Under the pieces are notes generated by a model. The model ran no database searches. It saw nothing but the letters and a program-made list of their open reading frames with translations, and was not told where the DNA came from. From an uncultured Geobacteraceae bacterium (GTDB taxonomy: Bacteria; Desulfobacterota; Desulfuromonadia; Geobacterales; Pseudopelobacteraceae), in NCBI GenBank assembly GCA_903875605.1, contig CAIQWT010000085.1, forward strand, positions 38,194 through 102,193: a stretch of 64,000 nucleotides of DNA, read 5' to 3'. Positions 1 through 9,255 of this stretch are shown in pieces; the first letter of the stretch is position 1, and the number at the start of each line of letters is the position of its first letter. The position numbers and the translations under genes are program-made.

Positions 1-336
<336 letters not shown>

Positions 337-364
337 TCAATTCAAGTGTGTAAAATGGCGCAAA

Positions 365-394
365 AGAATAGCAGAGTAGCGGTGGATAATGCAA
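365..394 (-). promoter_or_regulatory. Candidate sigma-70 promoter for mreB
   Basis: On the minus strand a TTGCAT (-35, 389-394) is followed after 18 nt by TATTCT (-10, 365-370), about 50 nt before the mreB start. The spacing is one base longer than optimal and both boxes are imperfect, so this is a weak call. Apart from this and the ileS promoter candidate, nothing else is visible in the 313-547 divergent gap. Confidence 0.3.
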
Positions 395-479
395 GAAAGA
401 ATATAAACATCCATATTCTATCGATACCGCTTCACTATGTCTCTCCAGCGCTATGCATCCGTTGTTAACGTGCGATTTC

Positions 480-508
480 TTGACATCCCGGCCTCACATC
501 TGTAGTTT
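480..508 (+). promoter_or_regulatory. Candidate sigma-70 promoter for ileS
   Basis: A perfect TTGACA (480-485) is followed after 17 nt by TAGTTT (503-508), a poor -10 box, 39 nt before the ileS ATG. The leader would be about 30 nt, too short for a T-box or other aminoacyl-tRNA sensor. Confidence 0.42.
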
Positions 509-547
509 AGTTCAATTTTAACGAATCAGAAACGGAGAAAGTATCCA

Positions 548-3322
548 ATGGAATATAAAGACACGCTCAACCTGCCGCAGACCGATTTTGCAATGAAAGC
601 CAATCTGTATCAACGTGAACCCGAAATGCTCGCCAAATGGGAGCAGAACGGACTCTATGCCAAACTTGAAGAGTCCGGCAAAGACAAACCGCTATACGTC
701 CTGCATGACGGCCCTCCCTACGCCAACGGCCACATCCACATAGGCCACGCGCTTAACAAAACTCTTAAGGACATCGTCCTTAAAGTCAAGCGCATGGAAG
801 GATTTCACGCTCCCTACGTTCCAGGCTGGGATTGTCATGGCCTACCAATAGAATTGCAGGTTGAGAAAAATCTCGGATCAAAGAAACATCAGATGAGCAA
901 ACTGGAGATGCGACGAGAATGCCGGAGTTATGCCGCCAAATTTGTCGATATCCAAAAAGAGGAATTCAAACGTCTGGGAATCCTAGGTGACTGGGAGAAT
1001 CCCTACCTTACTATGAACTTTGAATACGAAGGTCTCACAGCTGCCGAACTCGCCCGTTTTGCGCATAATGGCGGACTGTATCGCGGACGCAAGCCGGTTC
1101 ACTGGTGTTCCTCATGCGTTACGGCTCTGGCCGAGGCCGAAGTCGAGTATGCTGACCACATATCACCTTCAATTTTCGTCCGTTTTGCCTTACAGGACGA
1201 TCTTTCGGCTGTAATACCGGCCTTGGCAGGCAAACAATCCTACATCGTCATCTGGACGACTACACCTTGGACAATACCCGCCAATCTTGCTGTAGCACTA
1301 CACCCGGAATTTGATTATGTTGCTCTTGAAACTGAGAAGGGTGTCCTGATTGTTGCGGAAGGGCTTAAAGACTCTTTTCTGGCTGCAGTCGGTCTTACCG
1401 GGACCGTCATTGCGACATTCAAAGCGGGCCTATTGGAGCGCAAACGGTGCAAGCACCCCTTTTATGATAGAGATTCAATCGTGCTTCTTGGTGAGCATGT
1501 AACTCTTGAAGCCGGCACTGGCTGCGTACACACTGCACCTGGCCACGGTCAGGAAGATTATGAACTGGCCCTGAAAGAAGGACTTCAGGTCTACAATCCG
1601 GTCGATAACCACGGAAAGTATCTGGCTGATGTTGAATTTTTCGGCGGACAGCAGGTATTCCCTGCCAATCAGAGCGTAATCGACAAACTTATTGAAGTTG
1701 AGGCACTGCTCCAGACTTCAAAAATCAGCCATTCCTACCCGCATTGCTGGCGCTGCAAAAAACCGATCATCTTCCGCGCCACCGAGCAGTGGTTCATCAG
1801 TATGAAGGCCAATGACCTGCGCGATAAGGCATTGCAAGCCATTGACCAGGTAGAGTGGATTCCGAAATGGGGTCGAGAACGCATCTACGGCATGATCGAG
1901 AATCGACCTGATTGGTGTGTTTCCCGCCAGCGCTCATGGGGGGTACCGATTACCGCCTTCTCCTGTACTGCTTGCGGAGAATACATAGCTGACGGTACGA
2001 TTATGGACCACGTAGCTAAAATTTTCAAAACAGAGAGCTCTGATGTCTGGTTCGACTGGAGCGCCGAGCAACTACTCCCTGCCGGAACAACCTGCCCTAA
2101 ATGTGGCTCTGCAGCCCTTGAAAAGGAACATGACATTCTGGACGTCTGGTTCGATTCCGGTGTTTCACATGCAGCAGTATTGGAGCCGTCCAGCAATCTT
2201 CGCTCACCGGCCGACATGTATCTGGAGGGTAGCGACCAGCATCGTGGTTGGTTCCATTCATCTCTATTAGAAAGTGTTGGTACCCGTGGAGTGGCTCCCT
2301 ATAAAAGCGTACTGACCCATGGCTTCGTGCTGGACGGTCAAGGTCGCAAGATGAGTAAGTCCGTAGGCAATGTCGTAGCTCCGGAAGACGTAATCAAAAA
2401 GTTCGGCGCCGACGTTCTCCGCCTGTGGGTTTCGGCAATGGACTATCAAGACGACACCCGCATATCGCAGGAGATCCTCACCAGGGTCGCGGAAGCCTAT
2501 CGCCGCATTCGCAACACCTGCCGCTACATTCTCGGCAATATCAACAGCTTTGACCCGGCGACTCAATCAATTCCGCTGAATAAAATGCCGGAAATTGATC
2601 GTTGGGCTTTGCATCAACTGGAAATACTTAAAGAACGGGTTCTTACCGCTTATCAGGACCTTGAATTTCACGTCATATATCAGGAAGTGAATGGTTTTTG
2701 TACGACAGAGATGAGTTCCTTCTACCTCGATATTCTTAAAGACCGTATGTACACAAGCAAAAGTGACTCATTGGAACGATTGAGCGCCCAAACAGTCATG
2801 TTCCGCATTCTCGACACTCTCGTTCGCATACTGGCACCTGTACTCTCGTTCACGTCTGACGAGGTATGGCAGTTCATGCCCGGCGATCGCGAAGAAAGCG
2901 TGCATATGGCTGCGTTTCCAACTCTTCAACCGGAAAATCTGGACGAAGCTCTGGCAACCCGCTGGGAGCGGATCATTAAAGTGCGTGCTGATGTATCAAA
3001 AGCGCTTGAAATTGCTCGTGTAGCCAAAACCATCGGACATTCTCTGGATGCAGCAATAACGATTGCTGCTCCACCCGAACTGTTCACATTCCTTATGCAG
3101 TATGCACCAGAGCTGAACAGCATTTGTATCGTATCAAAAGCGGTACTGGCGGAAGATCTGGATGGAGAATTCTGGGCATCGGAAAACATCGAAGGTTTGA
3201 AGATTCAGGTAACTGCGGCTCCAGGTATTAAATGTGAGCGCTGTTGGTATTACAGTGAAGAATTGGGCACGGACACCGATCATCCGACAATCTGTCCCAA
3301 GTGTACTATTGCCGTTACCTGA
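548..3322 (+). CDS. ileS: Isoleucyl-tRNA synthetase
   Basis: Cytoplasmic class I synthetase that charges tRNA-Ile. The 924-residue length is normal for the bacterial type. The HIGH signature is at residues 64-67 (context PPYANGHIHIGHALNK), and KMSKS lies in GRKMSKSVGN near residue 605. Between them is a CP1 editing domain with the WTTTPWTIPAN segment that proofreads Val-tRNA-Ile. The C-terminus carries a zinc knuckle, CERCW followed by CPKC, as in E. coli IleS. The ATG at 548 is preceded by GGAGAAAG. It is followed by a cyclase gene and lspA on the same strand; ileS next to lspA is a common bacterial arrangement, and here one gene is interposed. Confidence 0.98.
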   Translation: MEYKDTLNLPQTDFAMKANLYQREPEMLAKWEQNGLYAKLEESGKDKPLYVLHDGPPYANGHIHIGHALNKTLKDIVLKVKRMEGFHAPYVPGWDCHGLPIELQVEKNLGSKKHQMSKLEMRRECRSYAAKFVDIQKEEFKRLGILGDWENPYLTMNFEYEGLTAAELARFAHNGGLYRGRKPVHWCSSCVTALAEAEVEYADHISPSIFVRFALQDDLSAVIPALAGKQSYIVIWTTTPWTIPANLAVALHPEFDYVALETEKGVLIVAEGLKDSFLAAVGLTGTVIATFKAGLLERKRCKHPFYDRDSIVLLGEHVTLEAGTGCVHTAPGHGQEDYELALKEGLQVYNPVDNHGKYLADVEFFGGQQVFPANQSVIDKLIEVEALLQTSKISHSYPHCWRCKKPIIFRATEQWFISMKANDLRDKALQAIDQVEWIPKWGRERIYGMIENRPDWCVSRQRSWGVPITAFSCTACGEYIADGTIMDHVAKIFKTESSDVWFDWSAEQLLPAGTTCPKCGSAALEKEHDILDVWFDSGVSHAAVLEPSSNLRSPADMYLEGSDQHRGWFHSSLLESVGTRGVAPYKSVLTHGFVLDGQGRKMSKSVGNVVAPEDVIKKFGADVLRLWVSAMDYQDDTRISQEILTRVAEAYRRIRNTCRYILGNINSFDPATQSIPLNKMPEIDRWALHQLEILKERVLTAYQDLEFHVIYQEVNGFCTTEMSSFYLDILKDRMYTSKSDSLERLSAQTVMFRILDTLVRILAPVLSFTSDEVWQFMPGDREESVHMAAFPTLQPENLDEALATRWERIIKVRADVSKALEIARVAKTIGHSLDAAITIAAPPELFTFLMQYAPELNSICIVSKAVLAEDLDGEFWASENIEGLKIQVTAAPGIKCERCWYYSEELGTDTDHPTICPKCTIAVT

Positions 3323-3350
3323 GCCGTCAATTACTGCAGGAACATATTAC

Positions 3351-3366
3351 TGGCGCGATAATTGCT
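3351..3366 (+). promoter_or_regulatory. Candidate sigma-54 (RpoN) promoter for the CBS-GGDEF gene and lspA
   Basis: TGGCGCG, four bases, then TTGCT matches the RpoN consensus TGGCACG-N4-TTGCW with one substitution. The GG (3352-3353) and GC (3364-3365) are exactly 10 nt apart. Transcription would start near 3377, leaving about 45 nt to the ATG at 3422, and would exclude the upstream in-frame start at 3374. I see no enhancer-binding-protein site, but upstream DNA is ileS coding sequence. Confidence 0.6.
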
Positions 3367-3421
3367 CATATAATTGGTTATTCTAAAAAGATTCCATCTG
3401 TCTCAGCAAAAGGAAGTCGAT

Positions 3422-4453
3422 ATGCACGCTGATATTTTAGTCTCTTCATTAATGACGACCAGTGTTACCAGTACAATAGCAAATGCCTATCTTGCGGATG
3501 TAATTCAGAGCATGATTGACAACCACTACTCCTGCATGATCGTTGTTGACAACGATAAGCCGATCGGAATCATCACTGAGCGCGATATCGTGCGCCTGAT
3601 GGGGCTTTTTATTTCCGACAAACCTCAGGGCCCAATGCGTGTGGGCGATGTCATGTCCGTACCGGTAGCAACTGTTTCAGTGGATACGACACTATTTGAG
3701 GCTCTGGTTATATCTTCAGCCCAAAAGATACGCCATCTGCCGGTCGTAAGCTCAACAGGTCAGATGGTCGGGCTTGTAACCCAGTCAGATCTTGCCAAAG
3801 CTCATTTCAGAATCTATGAAAAACAGCGCGAGATAATAGAACATTCTGTAACAAGACGCACCCAGGAATTGCTGCAGGCCAACGACCAGCTACGATCTCT
3901 TTCTCTGGTGGATTCACTGACCAGCCTAGGTAACCGCCGTGCAATGGAGGTCGATCTAGAGCATAGTCACAGTCAGGCACTGCGCTACAACCGTTCGTAC
4001 TCTGTAGCACTTTTCGATGTCGATTATTTTAAGCTGTACAATGACTGTTACGGACACAAAGCGGGCGACACGGCTCTGCGAAGTATCTCAGAGCATCTAC
4101 TGAAGAGCATCCGCACCTGTGACCGTCTCTATCGATACGGCGGTGAAGAGATACTGCTGATAATGCCGGAAACGACTCTGTACGGAGCACTGATTCTTGC
4201 CGACCGGATTCTGCTCAGCTTTGCCGAACTTAACATACCACACGAGAAAAGTCCTCTTGGCGGCATCACCCTCAGTTGCGGTGTTGCCAGCCAGATAGAA
4301 ATTAATGGCTATGACACCTGGGAAGACCTGGTGGATCTGGCTGATCGCGGCTTGTACGTATCAAAAAACAACGGGCGCAATCGCGCTACGATTATCCCCC
4401 CGGAAGACGCTGTCGACAACACTGTTCCCCGGATGCACGGAATTAATCCATGA
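3422..4453 (+). CDS. CBS-pair GGDEF protein (probable diguanylate cyclase)
   Basis: Two CBS repeats (about residues 8-60 and 75-128) bind a nucleotide ligand in other proteins. A short helical linker leads into a GGDEF domain (about 165-325) with the signature GGEEI. The last position is Ile instead of Phe, but the catalytic GGEE core is intact. An RTCD inhibitory I-site lies five residues before it, so c-di-GMP product inhibition is expected. I use the ATG at 3422 (343 aa) because AAAGGAAG sits 5 nt upstream; an in-frame start at 3374 lacks such a site. The stop overlaps the lspA start as ATGA, implying translational coupling. There is no signal peptide or membrane segment. The CBS ligand is unknown. 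Confidence 0.9.
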   Translation: MHADILVSSLMTTSVTSTIANAYLADVIQSMIDNHYSCMIVVDNDKPIGIITERDIVRLMGLFISDKPQGPMRVGDVMSVPVATVSVDTTLFEALVISSAQKIRHLPVVSSTGQMVGLVTQSDLAKAHFRIYEKQREIIEHSVTRRTQELLQANDQLRSLSLVDSLTSLGNRRAMEVDLEHSHSQALRYNRSYSVALFDVDYFKLYNDCYGHKAGDTALRSISEHLLKSIRTCDRLYRYGGEEILLIMPETTLYGALILADRILLSFAELNIPHEKSPLGGITLSCGVASQIEINGYDTWEDLVDLADRGLYVSKNNGRNRATIIPPEDAVDNTVPRMHGINP

Positions 4454-4935
4454 AAACAAGATACACCCGGTTCGCTGCTATCAGCATAATTGGCATAATC
4501 ATTGACCAGATCACTAAAACAGCCATTGACAGCAGTATGCAGCTGTTCGATTCCATCCCGGTTGTCGAAAGCTTTTTCCATATTACCTACGTCAGGAACA
4601 AGGGAGCAGCCTTCAGTTTTCTCTCACATGCGTCCTGGCGACTGCCTTTTTTCATCACCGTTTCAATAATTGCAGCGCTGGTTATACTAATCGCCTTTCG
4701 CAAGCTGCGTGACGACCAAAAAATTGCGCATACATCACTGTCCATGATTTTTTCCGGTGCAGTCGGCAATCTTATCGACAGGGTACGCTTGGGTGAAGTG
4801 ATAGATTTTCTAGATGTCCACTGGTACCGGCACCACTGGCCAGCTTTCAATGTGGCTGATTCTCTGATCTGTGTCGGGGTTTTTCTGTTGGCTATTGATA
4901 TGATGCTGGAGGAAAAACGATTGAAAAAGGTTTAA
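4450..4935 (+). CDS. lspA: Lipoprotein signal peptidase (signal peptidase II)
   Basis: Inner-membrane aspartyl protease that removes signal peptides from diacylglyceryl-modified prolipoproteins. The 161 residues contain four predicted membrane spans. The two catalytic aspartates are in GNLIDR (D110) and FNVADS (D137), and the conserved VRNKGAAFS segment lies near residue 50. It starts inside the preceding cyclase gene (ATGA overlap). Its TAA stop overlaps the stop of the convergent amidohydrolase, both lying within TTAA at 4932-4935, so the two mRNAs have no intergenic spacer. Confidence 0.97.
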   Translation: MKTRYTRFAAISIIGIIIDQITKTAIDSSMQLFDSIPVVESFFHITYVRNKGAAFSFLSHASWRLPFFITVSIIAALVILIAFRKLRDDQKIAHTSLSMIFSGAVGNLIDRVRLGEVIDFLDVHWYRHHWPAFNVADSLICVGVFLLAIDMMLEEKRLKKV

Positions 4936-6191
4936 GCGCTTCCAGCATAACGCACTCCACCAACAAAGACTTCCTCTATTTTTCCATCTCGTACCACCCG
5001 CTCCTCCACCCCGGAATTAGATGCACTACGTGCACTGACCACCTGAAAATCAGCCCTTTTACCAACCTCAAGCGAACCGCAGATAGAGGAGATCCCAAGT
5101 GCAGCTGCCCCACAGATAGTTCCCATACGGAACACATCCTTTTCTGACAGGTCATCCGGAAAGGCCTTAAGAGCAAAGCGTAATTCGTCCCACATTGAGA
5201 GAGAATTATTGCTGGCAAGAGAATCTGTGCCGATTGCCAGAGGAATATCCAGTTTTTTAAAAAGTGCGACCGGGGCGCGTCCCACATCCAAAAGTTCATT
5301 ACTACGGGGACAAAGTGCTATATGCGAACCGCGTTTTTTTATTATGTGGGCATCTGCTGCGGATACATGGACGCAATGAACGGCAAGAGTCCTCGGGGTC
5401 AGTAAACCATTGCGATCAAGCAGCTCGGTGGAACTACAGCGGGCTGATTGACCTAGAAAGCGTTCCCAACCGACAAAAGGGTAGAAATCTGAGGCGAGTG
5501 TACCGCTGCCGTCAAAGATAAAGTCCACCTCAGAACTGGATTCAGAGAGGTGAACTGCAAGCGGTAGGGCATGAGATAATGCAGCATCACGAATAACCGG
5601 TAAATGCTGCTGCGCAATTGTGTATGGTGAATGCGGGGAAAGACCGGCTGAGAGCGCCTGTTCCCCACCCTGCCTCGCCGCGGCAGTTGCGGCGGCCAGT
5701 CTACCCATAAAATGCCCCGGTTCCTGTCCAAGTAATTCAAAGTAAAGCCGACCGGCAAGCGGAGATTTATAGTAATACTCAGCCATTTCCGGATTAGTGA
5801 CTATTTCACCAATCGCAGTTGTTCCCGACTCAAGACACATACGCACCCCTTCCTTGACTGACGGGGGATATTCACCAGGAGTCAGGCTACGAGCGATCTT
5901 GATTAATTGCATGATCCAGTCAACAAAGCGACGTGGAGCATAATCAATAGACGACCGGAGGCGCCAGGAAGGAAAATGGGTAAGCTCAAGGTGGGTGTGA
6001 GCATTTACAAAACCGGGGAGAATAACGCAATCAGGAAATTCAAGCACAGGTGCCGAATATGCCCTGCGAAGCGCAGCAAGGGGACCTGTATCGACAATGA
6101 TACCTTTACGAACGAGCAATGCCCCGCCAGCAATAGGCGGGGCATCTGGATTAATTAACCAGGAAGCAGAGTAGATGATCTCTTCAGACAT
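4932..6191 (-). CDS. Amidohydrolase of the cytosine deaminase/SAH-MTA deaminase type
   Basis: A 419-residue metal-dependent hydrolase. HTHLE at residues 65-69 provides the first two metal ligands. HSPYT near residue 207, HCVH near 270 and GTDSLASN near 320 supply the remaining conserved positions of the ATZ/TRZ/MtaD-like deaminase branch. The flanking beta-sandwich composite domain is formed by the N- and C-termini. Substrate cannot be fixed from sequence; methylthioadenosine/S-adenosylhomocysteine or a guanine-like base are the usual family options. GAGGCG precedes the ATG at 6191. It is 24 nt downstream of lon on the same strand and may be read from the hsp20-lon transcript. Confidence 0.85.
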   Translation of the reverse strand: MSEEIIYSASWLINPDAPPIAGGALLVRKGIIVDTGPLAALRRAYSAPVLEFPDCVILPGFVNAHTHLELTHFPSWRLRSSIDYAPRRFVDWIMQLIKIARSLTPGEYPPSVKEGVRMCLESGTTAIGEIVTNPEMAEYYYKSPLAGRLYFELLGQEPGHFMGRLAAATAAARQGGEQALSAGLSPHSPYTIAQQHLPVIRDAALSHALPLAVHLSESSSEVDFIFDGSGTLASDFYPFVGWERFLGQSARCSSTELLDRNGLLTPRTLAVHCVHVSAADAHIIKKRGSHIALCPRSNELLDVGRAPVALFKKLDIPLAIGTDSLASNNSLSMWDELRFALKAFPDDLSEKDVFRMGTICGAAALGISSICGSLEVGKRADFQVVSARSASNSGVEERVVRDGKIEEVFVGGVRYAGSA

Positions 6192-6215
6192 GAATCGCCT
6201 CGAATTAGCAACAGT

Positions 6216-8624
6216 CTATTTCTGACTTGATTTTACAGCCTTTTTTTCAGCAGCAGGCGGGGCTGGCGGGTATTTCACCAACGCAAGTTTTAGGGCTTCT
6301 TCAACCTCTGAAACTGCAACTATTTTTATCTTTTTCAAGATTGTCGGTGGAATATCCTCAAGATCTTTTTTGTTCTGCTCGGGGATAATCACCAGGCGCA
6401 TCCGGGAACGAACCGCAGCAAGTATTTTTTCCTTGAGGCCGCCGATCGGAAGCACTTTACCACGCAGCGTTACTTCACCGGTCATGGCAACATCCTTTTT
6501 AACCGGTATATGGCAGAGGATCGACACCAATGCCACCGTCATGGCAACGCCTGCTGATGGGCCGTCTTTGGGTATGCCACCTGCAGGGACATGCACGTGG
6601 ATCTCGTTATCCTGGAATATTTCCGGCTTAAGATGCAGCGCCCCTGCATGGGCACGTATGTAGGAATGGGCCGCCTGAACTGACTCTTTCATCACATCGC
6701 CCAGCTGACCTGTTAGCGTCAAAGCGGGTTTACCCACCATCAAGCTGGCTTCAATATGAAGAACTTCTCCACCCACCGGAGTCCAGGCCAGACCATTGAC
6801 AACTCCGATCTCATTTTTATCCAGGTCTTCTTCCCGAATGTATTTACCGGCACCGAGATAAGTATGTAATGACTTGACGTTGACCTTTACTGTACGTGGG
6901 TTACCTTCTGCAACTTTACGGGCTACTTTACGGCAGATCTTGCCGATTTCACGCTCCAGGTTGCGCAGACCGGCTTCGCGAGTGTATTTGGAAATAATTT
7001 CACTGATTGATTCATCATCAAAGCTTATATGCTTCTGTTTAAGTCCATTTTCCTTGATCTGACGAGTAACCAGATAGCGTTTGGCAATCTCAAGCTTCTC
7101 CTCTTCAGTATATCCGGCCAGGTTGATGACTTCCATGCGGTCGCGCAGGGCCGACGGAATCGGATCCATCTGGTTGGCAGTCGCCACAAACATCACATTA
7201 GACAGATCGAAAGGCTGATTAATATAATGGTCAGAAAATGAGTGGTTCTGCTCCGGGTCAAGAACCTCTAGTAGCGCCGACGAGGGGTCTCCCTTGTAGT
7301 CGTAGCCAAGCTTGTCCAGTTCGTCCAGCATAAAGACCGGGTTGTTGGCTCCTGCCTGCTTCAACCCCTGAAGAATGCGCCCCGGCAGTGCACCTATATA
7401 GGTGCGTCGGTGACCACGAATCTCGGCTTCGTCACGCACGCCACCCAGTGAAATGCGTATAAACTTGCGATTCATTGCACGGGCAATAGATTTGCCCAGC
7501 GAGGTCTTACCTACACCGGGAGGACCAACGAAACAAAGAATCGGCCCTTTCATTTTCTTTTTCAGCTTACGTACCGCCAGAAATTCGAGGATGCGCTCCT
7601 TGATTTTTTCCAGGTAGAAGTGGTCATCATCCAGGATTTTTTTGGCACGGACTATATCCAGACTGTCGCGAGTAGATTTGCTCCACGGAAGCTCAACCAT
7701 CCAGTCCAGATAGGTTCTGACGATACTGGCTTCGCCGCCATCAGGGTGCATATTTTCCAGGCGTCCCAACTGTTTCAGCGCCTCTTTTTGTATCGGTTCA
7801 GGCATTTTGGCAAGCTCAATTGCCTTCCTGATCTCAGCCAATTCCTCTTTGCCTTCGTTATCTCCCAACTCACTCTGTATAGCTTTCATCTGCTCGCGCA
7901 GATAATATTCCTTGTGATTTTTGCCCATTTCCTCGCGTGCGGCGTTCTGAATTTTTGCCTGTACGCTCAAAAGTTCCACTTCACGGTTCAGAAACTCGTT
8001 AACTTTTGTCAAACGGATTATAGGATCATTTATTTCCAGTAACGTCTGCGCATCAGCAACTTTAAGACCAAGATTACTGGAAACCAGGTCGGCCATACTG
8101 CCCGCATCCTGAATATTCTCCAAAATAACCATTACCTCAGGTGAAACCTGCTTGCCAAGCTCCATAACTTTGGTCAACTGTTCGCGTACGGTACGTATCA
8201 GCGCTTCCGTTTCCAGCGGCACATCTACCGCCTCAGTGTCGTGCTGTCTTTCAACACGGACTGTGTAGAACGGCTTATCTGAAACGAATTCGGTTATACG
8301 CGCCTTGGCAAGACCTTGAACAAGTATTTTGACACGACCATCCGGCAGTTTAAGCATCCGCATAATCATGGCAACAGTGCCTACCTCATATATTTTGTCG
8401 GCAGGCGGGTCCTCATCACCAACATCATGCTGAGTAGCCAGCAGGATCATCCGGTCTCCTGCAAGAGCACTGTCTACAGCCTTCACTGACATTTCCCGCC
8501 CGACAAAAAGCGGTATTATCATAAACGGGTATACTACTACGTCCCTAATTGGCAGCAGCGGCAGAACTTCCGGTATTTTCAAATCTTCCGAATTCGGCTC
8601 GGTTTCATTCTCTATCTCTATCAA
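6216..8624 (-). CDS. lon: ATP-dependent protease Lon (TTG start)
   Basis: Cytoplasmic AAA+ serine protease degrading misfolded and regulatory proteins. The 802 residues comprise a LonN substrate domain starting LPLLPIRDVVVYP, a coiled-coil region, an AAA+ module with Walker A GPPGVGKT and Walker B VFMLDELDK, and a C-terminal protease domain with the catalytic serine in KDGPSAGVAM and its lysine partner downstream. The start codon is TTG at 8624, supported by AAAGGAG 7 nt upstream. That Shine-Dalgarno site overlaps the last codons of hsp20, which ends 1 nt before, so the two are translationally coupled. The C-terminal PPAPPAAEKKAVKSSQK tail is a short low-complexity extension. Confidence 0.97.
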   Translation of the reverse strand: MIEIENETEPNSEDLKIPEVLPLLPIRDVVVYPFMIIPLFVGREMSVKAVDSALAGDRMILLATQHDVGDEDPPADKIYEVGTVAMIMRMLKLPDGRVKILVQGLAKARITEFVSDKPFYTVRVERQHDTEAVDVPLETEALIRTVREQLTKVMELGKQVSPEVMVILENIQDAGSMADLVSSNLGLKVADAQTLLEINDPIIRLTKVNEFLNREVELLSVQAKIQNAAREEMGKNHKEYYLREQMKAIQSELGDNEGKEELAEIRKAIELAKMPEPIQKEALKQLGRLENMHPDGGEASIVRTYLDWMVELPWSKSTRDSLDIVRAKKILDDDHFYLEKIKERILEFLAVRKLKKKMKGPILCFVGPPGVGKTSLGKSIARAMNRKFIRISLGGVRDEAEIRGHRRTYIGALPGRILQGLKQAGANNPVFMLDELDKLGYDYKGDPSSALLEVLDPEQNHSFSDHYINQPFDLSNVMFVATANQMDPIPSALRDRMEVINLAGYTEEEKLEIAKRYLVTRQIKENGLKQKHISFDDESISEIISKYTREAGLRNLEREIGKICRKVARKVAEGNPRTVKVNVKSLHTYLGAGKYIREEDLDKNEIGVVNGLAWTPVGGEVLHIEASLMVGKPALTLTGQLGDVMKESVQAAHSYIRAHAGALHLKPEIFQDNEIHVHVPAGGIPKDGPSAGVAMTVALVSILCHIPVKKDVAMTGEVTLRGKVLPIGGLKEKILAAVRSRMRLVIIPEQNKKDLEDIPPTILKKIKIVAVSEVEEALKLALVKYPPAPPAAEKKAVKSSQK

Positions 8625-8625
8625 T

Positions 8626-9054
8626 TTACAACTCCTTTATGGGCACAACCCGCGCACAACTTTTTGGACAGATCACACGCAATACTCCGCGGCGATATTC
8701 CGCTCTGATTGCTCCCGGGTCAACATTTCCGGGAATATTCACGGCATGCTGAAAGTGGCCGTGACTCCGTTCTACGCAGATAAATTTCCCTTCGTTATGT
8801 TCTTTAGGTTTGCACGCGTCTAGAACCAGCGTCAAACCATTCATTTTCAGAGATATTGCATCAAGTGAAAAGCCTGGCAGGTCAAACTCTATGACGATGT
8901 CCTGGCCGGTTTCATACATATCCATCTTTGGCCTTGTTTCATTGTCTTCGAAAGAATCTCTCATCTCAAGAACATGCAGCAGACTGCGCATCTCGCTGAC
9001 ATGTCGATTAAAAATTTCCTGTGTAAAAGGCTTTCTTCCTGAAAAACGTGGCAT
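8626..9054 (-). CDS. Small heat-shock protein (Hsp20/alpha-crystallin family)
   Basis: ATP-independent holdase that binds unfolding proteins. The alpha-crystallin domain runs from PKMDMYETGQDIVIEFDLPG through RSHGHFQHAVNIPG to the GVLRVICPK strand, where the usual A-x-x-x-n-G-v-L motif reads YRRGVLRVICP. I place the start at ATG 9054 (142 aa, MPRFSGRK) because AGGTG lies 5 nt upstream. A longer in-frame start at 9144 would add 30 residues without a ribosome site or family resemblance. It precedes lon by 1 nt, a functional pairing of holdase and protease. I see no sigma-32 or CIRCE element upstream. Confidence 0.9.
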   Translation of the reverse strand: MPRFSGRKPFTQEIFNRHVSEMRSLLHVLEMRDSFEDNETRPKMDMYETGQDIVIEFDLPGFSLDAISLKMNGLTLVLDACKPKEHNEGKFICVERSHGHFQHAVNIPGNVDPGAIRAEYRRGVLRVICPKSCARVVPIKEL

Positions 9055-9179
9055 AAAAGCACCTGGGAAAAGAAGATAATGTACCGGAGTATTCTGAATT
9101 AGTGCGAAGGTAATCATTCCCTCAGGTAAAGTCAAGGTAGACATTCTGCAGATATCTCAGTACTGAAATAAATTAGAAT

Positions 9180-9208
9180 TTGACTTTAAGTATACTATAC
9201 AATAAATA
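9180..9208 (+). promoter_or_regulatory. Candidate sigma-70 promoter for speA
   Basis: TTGACT (9180-9185) is followed after 17 nt by TAAATA (9203-9208), 47 nt before the speA ATG. The region also contains overlapping TATACT and TACAAT hexamers, so the exact -10 box is uncertain. Confidence 0.4.
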
Positions 9209-9255
9209 GAGTAGTTTATTCACGTGAGACTAACCGTAGTTATGAGGAACTGATC

